From contig NZ_SOHA01000041.1 in assembly GCF_004403065.1 (NCBI RefSeq), positions 154,801 through 218,800 of the forward strand: a stretch of DNA of 64,000 bases, read 5' to 3'. Source of the DNA: Cryobacterium cryoconiti (GTDB lineage Bacteria; Actinomycetota; Actinomycetes; Actinomycetales; Microbacteriaceae). The position numbers were made by a program, and so were the translations under genes. Below are positions 52,165 through 61,461 of this stretch, in pieces (positions within the stretch are counted from its first letter, which is position 1; every line of letters begins with the position of its first letter). The notes beneath the pieces are model-generated. The model ran no database searches. It was not told where the DNA came from and worked only from the letters and a program-made list of their open reading frames with translations.

Positions 52165-53083
52165 AGCGAATCCTCGGATCCAGTGCTGCGTAGAGGAGGT
52201 CGACGAGCAGGTTGGCCAGCACGAAGATCACGACCATCACCGCGATGAACGACACCACGGTCGGTCCCTCGCCGAGCTTGATGGCTTTGTAGACGGTGCC
52301 GCCGACGCCGTTGATGTTGAAGATGCCCTCGGTGACGATCGCACCGACCATCAACGATCCGAGGTCGACGCCGAGGAAGGTGACGACGGGCACCAGGGAG
52401 TTGCGCAGCACGTGCACGCCCACCACGCGGCGGCGGGAGAGCCCCTTGGCCGTGGCCGTGCGCACGAAGTCCGCGTTCAGGTTGTCGGACACGCTCGCCC
52501 GGGTGAGGCGCACGATGTACGCGAACGACACCGAGGCCAGCACGAGGGCAGGGAGCAGGAGTTCGCTGAGAGGAGCCTCGCTGCTCACCGTGGTGCGCGC
52601 CCAGCCGAGTTGCACGGCGAAGACGTACTGCAGCACGAACCCGATCACGAACGTGGGAACGCTGATCAGGAGGAGGCTGACGACGAGGGCGCTGGTGTCG
52701 AACAGCTTGCCCTTGCGCAGACCTGCGACCAGGCCGACCAGAATGCCGAAGAAGGCCTCGATGGCCAGGGCGAGCAGGGCCAGGCGGGCCGTGATCGGGA
52801 ACGCCTTGGCCATCACGTCGCTGACGGGACGGCCGGAGTAGGTCGTGCCCAGGTCTCCCTGGAAGAAGTTGCCGATGTAGATGAGGTACTGCACGATGAA
52901 CGGCTTGTCCAGGTTGTACTGGGCGCGGATCTGCTCGACAACTCCGGGCGCCGGGGGCCGGTCGCCGTACAGGGCCGCAATGGGATCTCCGGGGAGGGAG
53001 AACACCATGAAGTAGATCAGGAGGGTTGCACCGAAAAACACCGGGATCATCTGGAGCAGGCGTTTGCCGGTATACCAGATCAT
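52154..53083 (-). CDS. peptide ABC transporter permease (DppB type), operon 2
   Basis: A 309-aa permease. MIWYTGKRLLQMIPVFFGATLLIYFMV and the EAA loop (RTATAKGLSRRRVVGVHVLRNSLVPVVTF) are typical of DppB. It follows the binding-protein gene after 136 nt that contain a 13-bp hairpin, which should let the binding protein be made in excess. Confidence 0.9.
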   Translation of the reverse strand: MIWYTGKRLLQMIPVFFGATLLIYFMVFSLPGDPIAALYGDRPPAPGVVEQIRAQYNLDKPFIVQYLIYIGNFFQGDLGTTYSGRPVSDVMAKAFPITARLALLALAIEAFFGILVGLVAGLRKGKLFDTSALVVSLLLISVPTFVIGFVLQYVFAVQLGWARTTVSSEAPLSELLLPALVLASVSFAYIVRLTRASVSDNLNADFVRTATAKGLSRRRVVGVHVLRNSLVPVVTFLGVDLGSLMVGAIVTEGIFNINGVGGTVYKAIKLGEGPTVVSFIAVMVVIFVLANLLVDLLYAALDPRIRYAK

Positions 53084-53142
53084 CAGGTCCCCAAGCCGGA
53101 ACGTATGTACATGAGATTCACAATCACTGGTTGAGTCTAGTC

Positions 53143-53181
53143 AGTGTGGGGTCCGTGGCTGCACGCCCCGGACCCCACACT
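53143..53181 (-). terminator. partial terminator/processing hairpin between binding protein and permease genes
   Basis: Perfect 13-bp stem AGTGTGGGGTCCG / CGGACCCCACACT with a 13-nt loop, between the stop at 53220 and the DppB start at 53083. Its position fits a stabilising or attenuating hairpin inside the operon. Confidence 0.7.
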
Positions 53182-53219
53182 TGGTTCTATCTACTGCTGT
53201 TGAACGGTTGGAACGAGTA

Positions 53220-54830
53220 TTACTCGCTCTTGGTGATGTCGGTGTACAGCGGCACGGAGTCCCAGCCGTAGACGACGTTGTCGACCTTGTCAGACCAGAC
53301 CCCGGTGACGTTGGAGTACCAGAGCGGAATGGTCGGAAGGTCCACGAGCAGGAGTTCCTGTGCTTCCTGGTACTTCTTGGTCGCATCCTCGACGGAGGAC
53401 GCGGAGGCGCCTTCCTTCAGCAGCGCGTCGAACTCGGGGCTGGCGTAGTCCTCGTAGTTCGAGCCGGCACCGGTCTGGTACAGCGGGGCGAGGAAGTTGT
53501 AGAGCGACGGGTAGTCGCCCTGCCAGCCGGCGCGGGTTCCACCGGTCAGCTTGTCAGCGGAACGGTCTTCGAGCGCAGCGGCGAAGGTCGGGTACGGCTT
53601 GCCGACGGCTTCGATGCCGAGCGTGTTCTTGATGCTGTTGGTGACGGCGTCAACCCAGGCGGCGTGGCCGCCGTCGGAGTTGTAGGCAAGGTCGAACGTG
53701 CCGGTGTAGGGCGCGATCGCGTCGGCTTCGGCCCACTTGGCCTTGGCCTCTTCGGGGTTGAACTCGAGAACCTCGGAACCCTTGAGGGAGTCGGAGTAGC
53801 CGTCGATGACCGGCGAGGTGAAGTCGGTCGCCGGGGTACGGGTGCCCTGGAAGATGACGTCGGTGATTTCCTTGCGGTCGATCGACATCGAGATGGCGGC
53901 GCGGCGCAGCTTGCCTTCCTCACCGCTCCAGTGCTCGAGGTAGTACGGCATGTTGAAGCCCTGGAAGATGGCGGCCGGCTGGTTGACGAAACGGTCCGGG
54001 AAGTCCGACTCGTAGGTCTCGAAGGCGGCGTCCGGGACGGCGTCGAGCACGTCGAGGTTGCCACCCTGCACGTCCGCGTACGCGGCGTCCTGCGAGGCGT
54101 AGAAGACGATGCTCAGGCCGCCGTTGGCGGGCTTGCGCACGCCGTCGTAGTCGGGGTTGGTGACGAGGTCGATCCCGACCTCGTTCTCCCAGGCGCCCTC
54201 TCCGTCCAGCATGTACGGGCCGTTGCCGATCGGGTCCTGACCGAAGGCTTCCATGTCGTCGTATGCGACGGAGGGCAGCGGCATGAACGCCGTGTAGCCC
54301 AGGCGAAGCGGCCAGTCGGCCTCGGGCGAGGCCAGCTCGACGGTGAAGGTGGTGTCGTCGACGACCTTGAGGCCGGTCAGCTCGGCGTCAGCCTCGGGGT
54401 CGAAGCCCGCGATGTTGTCGAAGAAGTAAGAGGCACCCTGCGCGTTGCTGAACGTCGCGCCGTAGGTCCAGGCATCCACGAAGGAATCGGCCGTGACGGC
54501 CTCGCCGTTGGTGAACTCCCAGCCGTCGTTGAGCGTGACGGTCCAGTTCTGCGAATCGTCGGACTCGATCGACTTGGCGACCTCGTTCTCGATCTCTCCC
54601 TCGGCGGTGTACGAAACGAGTCCGGCGAAGATCGAGGTGGCGATCTTGCCGCCACCGGTTTCGGTGGTGTTCGTGGGGATGATCGGGTTCTGCGGCTCAG
54701 AACCGTTGGTCGTGATAATCGACGCGTTGCCGCCCTCTGCGGGGGTGTCTCCGCCGGCGCAACCGGAGAGCACGAGCGCTCCCGCGGCGGCCAAGGCGAT
54801 GGCTGGTATGCCCAGTCTCCTGATTTTCAA
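53220..54830 (-). CDS. ABC peptide transporter substrate-binding lipoprotein (family 5), operon 2
   Basis: A 536-aa SBP_bac_5 lipoprotein (lipobox LSGC, Cys24). Family-5 features: DGWEFTNGEAVTADSFVDAWTY, IGNGPYMLDGEG, LRRAAISMSIDRKEI. First gene of operon 2, which runs binding protein, DppB, DppC, ATPase and PH-domain protein. A -10 TATAAC lies at 54892-54887 and a GlnR-like box about 50 nt further upstream. Confidence 0.92.
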   Translation of the reverse strand: MKIRRLGIPAIALAAAGALVLSGCAGGDTPAEGGNASIITTNGSEPQNPIIPTNTTETGGGKIATSIFAGLVSYTAEGEIENEVAKSIESDDSQNWTVTLNDGWEFTNGEAVTADSFVDAWTYGATFSNAQGASYFFDNIAGFDPEADAELTGLKVVDDTTFTVELASPEADWPLRLGYTAFMPLPSVAYDDMEAFGQDPIGNGPYMLDGEGAWENEVGIDLVTNPDYDGVRKPANGGLSIVFYASQDAAYADVQGGNLDVLDAVPDAAFETYESDFPDRFVNQPAAIFQGFNMPYYLEHWSGEEGKLRRAAISMSIDRKEITDVIFQGTRTPATDFTSPVIDGYSDSLKGSEVLEFNPEEAKAKWAEADAIAPYTGTFDLAYNSDGGHAAWVDAVTNSIKNTLGIEAVGKPYPTFAAALEDRSADKLTGGTRAGWQGDYPSLYNFLAPLYQTGAGSNYEDYASPEFDALLKEGASASSVEDATKKYQEAQELLLVDLPTIPLWYSNVTGVWSDKVDNVVYGWDSVPLYTDITKSE

Positions 54831-54886
54831 TTTTCCTCCAGTGCGCAGGGAAGTGCCGCCGGGCCTTTGGGCGCGCAGACACCTCA

Positions 54887-54892
54887 GTTATA
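54887..54892 (-). promoter_or_regulatory. -10 box TATAAC of peptide ABC operon 2
   Basis: TATAAC on the - strand, 57 nt upstream of the binding-protein start. No clear -35 is seen, as expected for an activated promoter. Confidence 0.5.
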
Positions 54893-54940
54893 TCGACCTT
54901 AAAGAGCAGGTGCGGACTTCGCATAATCTATTGAGGAAAC

Positions 54941-54956
54941 GTTACACATGCGAAAC
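54941..54956 (-). promoter_or_regulatory. GlnR-like box upstream of peptide ABC operon 2
   Basis: GTTAC-ACATGC-GAAAC on the + strand fits GTnAC-n6-GAAAC and the mycobacterial AC-n9-AC pattern. It is about 49 nt upstream of the -10, similar to the placement at operon 1. Confidence 0.5.
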
Positions 54957-55054
54957 AAACTGCGCAGGATAGTTGCGCCACAACAGGTTCTTGCGCGCAA
55001 ACTATCCGCCAGATTCAGCAACATGCTCGTTCCAGGCAGTGGGAGGATTGAACA

Positions 55055-55447
55055 ATGACCGTCACCGCCCCCGCCCGTCCTCCGTTGCTGATCTTCGACG
55101 GCGACTGCGCCTTCTGCACCACGTCCGTGAACGCGATGAAGCGCCTCCTGCCCGCCATGCCGGCCTCCTCCCCCTACCAGTGGACCGACCTGGCTTCCTA
55201 TGCCCTGACGACGAAGGATGCCCAGTCCCGGGTCTGGCTGGTCATCGACGGACACCAGTACGGCGGGGCCGCCGCCGTGGCCGCGTTGCTCCGGCACCAG
55301 CCCGCGGCCGCACTGCGCGCCCTGGGCTGGCTGGGCACCGTGCCGCCGTGGTCGTGGGCCGCCGAAGTGGGCTACCGCTTCGTAGCCCGCTACCGTCACC
55401 GCCTGCCCGGCGGGACCCCGGCCTGCCGGATGAAGCCCGGAGCGTGA
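55055..55447 (+). CDS. DUF393 (DCC family) thiol-disulfide oxidoreductase-like protein
   Basis: A 130-aa protein with the DxxCxxC signature LIFDGDCAFC near residue 15. DCC proteins look like small thioredoxin-fold redox proteins, but their substrates are mostly unknown. ATG 55055 follows GGGAGGA. Its stop overlaps the start of the CPBP gene as GTGA, so the two are coupled. Confidence 0.82.
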   Translation: MTVTAPARPPLLIFDGDCAFCTTSVNAMKRLLPAMPASSPYQWTDLASYALTTKDAQSRVWLVIDGHQYGGAAAVAALLRHQPAAALRALGWLGTVPPWSWAAEVGYRFVARYRHRLPGGTPACRMKPGA

Positions 55448-56214
55448 CTCCGCGCGGCGATCGCACCGCACTCCGCTGGGAGGTGGGGATCGTCCTCGGG
55501 CTCTCGCTCGGGGCATCCGCTCTCTACTCGGTCATTGCGATCATCGCCCGGCTGACCGACACCCGGCCGCTCTCGGAACAGTCGGCGACCCTCAACGGGT
55601 CGCAGTCGACTCGGGAGTGGCTCGATTTCAGTTACCAGTTCCTGGGCATCTTCTTCGCCCTGTTCGCGGTTGTCCTGGTGCTCTACCTGCTGTGGCTCCC
55701 CGGTCAGAACTCGTTCCGACGTCTCGGATTCGACTTCACGCAGCCGGGGCGTGACCTGGGGAGGGGCGTCGGGCTGGTGCTCGTGATCGGCATCCCCGGC
55801 CTGGCGCTCTACCTCGCCGGGCGGGCCTTCGGCTTCACGGTGGCCGTCGTCCCCTCGCCGCTGGACACGTTCTGGTGGACGGTCCCGATCCTGGTGTTCT
55901 CGGCGCTGCGCTCGGCGCTGGTCGAAGAGCTGATCGTGGTCGGCTACCTGTTCACCCGGCTGCGTGAACTGGGCTGGTCGACCTGGACCGTGATCGTGTC
56001 CTCGGCGCTGCTGCGCGGCAGCTACCACCTATATCAGGGCGTGGGCCCGTTCTTCGGCAATGCGGTCATGGGCGTGGTGTTCGGCTGGTGCTATGTGCGC
56101 TGGGGACGCACCATGCCGCTGGTGATCGCGCACTGGATCCTCGACATCGTCTCCTTCGTCGGCTACCCGCTGGCCCTGGCCTGGTGGCCCGGCCTCCTCG
56201 CCCCCGCCGCCTGA
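55444..56214 (+). CDS. CPBP-family intramembrane protease-like protein
   Basis: A 256-aa membrane protein with about eight helices. The CPBP (Rce1/Abi) motifs are recognisable: ALVEELIVVGYLFTRLRE (EE pair), SSALLRGSYHLYQG (His) and LVIAHWILDIVSF (His/Asp). Members are intramembrane metalloproteases, often linked to peptide or bacteriocin handling, though many are uncharacterised. GTG 55444 overlaps the DUF393 stop by 4 nt. A pairing with a thiol oxidoreductase suggests a joint membrane or cell-envelope role, which is inference. Confidence 0.8.
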   Translation: MTPRGDRTALRWEVGIVLGLSLGASALYSVIAIIARLTDTRPLSEQSATLNGSQSTREWLDFSYQFLGIFFALFAVVLVLYLLWLPGQNSFRRLGFDFTQPGRDLGRGVGLVLVIGIPGLALYLAGRAFGFTVAVVPSPLDTFWWTVPILVFSALRSALVEELIVVGYLFTRLRELGWSTWTVIVSSALLRGSYHLYQGVGPFFGNAVMGVVFGWCYVRWGRTMPLVIAHWILDIVSFVGYPLALAWWPGLLAPAA

Positions 56215-56255
56215 CCGGCTGCCCGTAGGCCCGGGCCCCCGTGCCCGTGCCCGTG

Positions 56256-56336
56256 CGAATTCGACGGAGATTTTGCCTCAGAAGGCGCTAATCAGGCCGA
56301 AACGCGGCCGAATGGGCAAAATCTCCGTCGAATTCG
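56256..56336. terminator. 22-bp palindrome with nested hairpin (D4)
   Basis: Perfect 22-bp arms (56256-56277 and 56315-56336) starting CGAATTCGACGGAG, with a 37-nt loop that holds a second hairpin GGCCG-n5-CGGCC. It lies between the convergent CPBP and gcvP genes. Confidence 0.8.
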
Positions 56337-56347
56337 TTCGGGGCGTT

Positions 56348-59452
<3,105 letters not shown>

Positions 59453-59482
59453 GGGTGCGGGAACCTGCGCTTTTCGGTTTCG

Positions 59483-59854
59483 TTACTCGCCGATGAGGGC
59501 GGAGTATTCGGCGTAGCTGAGGAGGGGAGGAAGCTCGGAGAAGCTGACCTTGATCAGCCAGCCGTCGCCGAAGGGGTCGCTGTTGACGAGCTCGGGGCTG
59601 TCGACGACAGCGTCATTGGTCTCGGCGACGGTGCCCGTGATGGGCGCGAAGAGTTCGCCGACCGACTTGGTCGACTCGATCTCGCCGACGACGGTGCCAC
59701 CGGCGACATCGCTGCCCACGGCCGGCAGCTCGACGAAGACGACGTCACCGAGCTTGTCGGCGGCGTACGCGGTGATGCCGACGGTGGCGGTGTTGCCGTC
59801 GACCTGCACCCACTCGTGCTCGGCGGTGTACTGGAGTTCAGACTGTTCGGCCAT
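59483..59854 (-). CDS. gcvH: glycine cleavage system H protein
   Basis: A 123-aa lipoyl carrier protein. The lipoylation lysine is Lys63 in [17 protein letters not shown]. It shuttles the aminomethyl arm between GcvP, GcvT and lipoamide dehydrogenase. GAGAGGAA lies before the ATG. It sits 26 nt after gcvT and 30 nt before gcvP in one operon. Confidence 0.95.
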   Translation of the reverse strand: MAEQSELQYTAEHEWVQVDGNTATVGITAYAADKLGDVVFVELPAVGSDVAGGTVVGEIESTKSVGELFAPITGTVAETNDAVVDSPELVNSDPFGDGWLIKVSFSELPPLLSYAEYSALIGE

Positions 59855-59880
59855 GGGGGTGTTCCTCTCGAGGGGGTGAA

Positions 59881-61035
59881 TTATTTCTGACGTTTGTAGA
59901 ACGGAAGGGCGGTCACGGTCGCGGGGATGCGCGTGCCGCGCACGTCGACGAACACCTCGGTGCCGAGGCGGGCGAGTCCGGGTGCGACATAGGCCATGGC
60001 GATCGGATGTCCGAGCGTCGGTGACAGCGCACCGCTCGTGATCACGCCGTCGGCCACGGTCGCGTCGGAGCTGCGATACACCAGGTAGTCGGCCCGCCCG
60101 GCGCGCTTGCCGGCCGAGGCCAGCCCCACGAGCACGCGCGCCTCGGCGCTGGGACCTTCTTCGCTGGCCTCGCGGCCGATGAAGTCGACCTCCTTGCCGA
60201 GATTGACGACGCGGCCGAGCCCGGCCTGGGCGGGGTAGGTAGTGGTGCTCAGCTCGTGGCCGTAGAGCGGCATGCCGGCTTCCAGGCGCAACGTGTCGCG
60301 ACTGGCGAGCCCGGCCGGTACGAGGTGGAAGGATGCCCCTGCCGCGCGGAGCGCGTCCCAGAGGGCCGCGGCATCCGGCACGTCGACGTAGAGCTCGAAG
60401 CCGTCTTCTCCGGTGTAACCGGTGCGGGCGATGAGCACGGTGCCGGCCTGGAAGGTGCCGCCGAGGGCGCGATAGTACTTCAGCGCGGACAGGTCACCGT
60501 CGACGGTCAGGTCGGCAGTGGCCTCGAGGATGGCGCGGGAGTTCGGTCCCTGCACGGCGATCAGGGCGACGTCGTCGCTCCGATCCGTGACCGTGACGTC
60601 GAAGCGTGCGGCGCGGGTCGACAGCGCCTCGAAGGCCGGAAACCGGTTGCCGGCGTTGGCGATGACGAGGTACTCGTTCTCGGCCGTGCGGTAGACGACC
60701 ACGTCGTCGATGATGCCGCCGGCGCGGTTGAGGATGAGGCTGTACTTGGCCTGGAGCAGATCGATCGCCGAGAGTTTGCCGGCGAGGGCATAGTCGAGGA
60801 ATGCGCCCGCGTCCGGCCCCGAGACGACGATCTCGGCCATGTGCGAGAGGTCGAAGATGCCCGCGCTGGTGCGCACCGCGTGATGCTCGGCCAGATCGCT
60901 CGAGTAACGCACCGGCATCTGCCAGCCGGCGAAGTCCGTGAAGCCGGCCCCGGCATCGACGTGCGCCTGGTGCAGGGGGGAGAAGCGTTCCGCCGCGGGG
61001 GTGGAATCAGGGTGGGCGGCAGTGTCCGAGGTCAT
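59881..61035 (-). CDS. gcvT: glycine cleavage system T protein (aminomethyltransferase)
   Basis: A 384-aa folate-dependent aminomethyltransferase. Recognisable segments: [26 protein letters not shown] at the N-terminus, [31 protein letters not shown] (conserved Asp), [12 protein letters not shown], and a C-terminal barrel. First gene of gcvTHP; GGAG precedes the ATG. The leader carries a tandem glycine riboswitch. Confidence 0.95.
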   Translation of the reverse strand: MTSDTAAHPDSTPAAERFSPLHQAHVDAGAGFTDFAGWQMPVRYSSDLAEHHAVRTSAGIFDLSHMAEIVVSGPDAGAFLDYALAGKLSAIDLLQAKYSLILNRAGGIIDDVVVYRTAENEYLVIANAGNRFPAFEALSTRAARFDVTVTDRSDDVALIAVQGPNSRAILEATADLTVDGDLSALKYYRALGGTFQAGTVLIARTGYTGEDGFELYVDVPDAAALWDALRAAGASFHLVPAGLASRDTLRLEAGMPLYGHELSTTTYPAQAGLGRVVNLGKEVDFIGREASEEGPSAEARVLVGLASAGKRAGRADYLVYRSSDATVADGVITSGALSPTLGHPIAMAYVAPGLARLGTEVFVDVRGTRIPATVTALPFYKRQK

Positions 61036-61109
61036 GAGTTCTCCAGGTTGTCGTCGGCCGAGAGCCGAGCGAGAATCTCCGGGGCGCGGTCGAGCGATCG
61101 AACCCCTGG

Positions 61110-61305
61110 GAACTCCCCCTCTGTCGTCAGGCCTGAGAGCTTCACCGGTCCGTTGCCGGAGCGATTTTCACCATGGGCGAGCCACTGTTGTGCCGCGACT
61201 ACTTTTCAGAGTGGCCAGTCCGATGCGGTACGAGTACCTGAGAGATTGTCGGGGAGGATTGCTCCTTCGGTGTTCGGCTGCCTGGCGGCGCCGAACTCTC
61301 CCGCA
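61110..61305 (-). promoter_or_regulatory. tandem glycine riboswitch
   Basis: On the - strand, aptamer 1 shows GGGAGAG (near 61304), ACCGAAGGAGCAA (61258-61270), CTCTCAGGTAC (61244-61234) and CTCTGAAAAG (61211-61202). Aptamer 2 shows GGTGAAGCTCTCAGGC (61146-61131) and GACAGAGGGGGA (61125-61114). This is the conserved core of the cooperative two-aptamer glycine riboswitch, placed directly before gcvT. It should raise gcvTHP expression when glycine is high. Confidence 0.9.
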
Positions 61306-61396
61306 TCGACCTTGATGGCCCGATATTCACTTTTCGGCACCAGCCTAGCGTGCGCCGGGATCGCACAGCGGTGGCCGGCCGGGTCCGGACAGGGAA

Positions 61397-61429
61397 AAGC
61401 GGGCAGCCGGTCGTGCCGGCTGCCCGCTT
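61397..61429 (-). terminator. terminator of the right-end membrane protein gene
   Basis: 14-bp perfect stem AAGCGGGCAGCCGG / CCGGCTGCCCGCTT with a TCGTG loop. On the - strand it is followed by TTTTCCC. Confidence 0.75.
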
Positions 61430-61461
61430 CGAACCCTGAACTCCAGTGGGTCGTGTGACTC

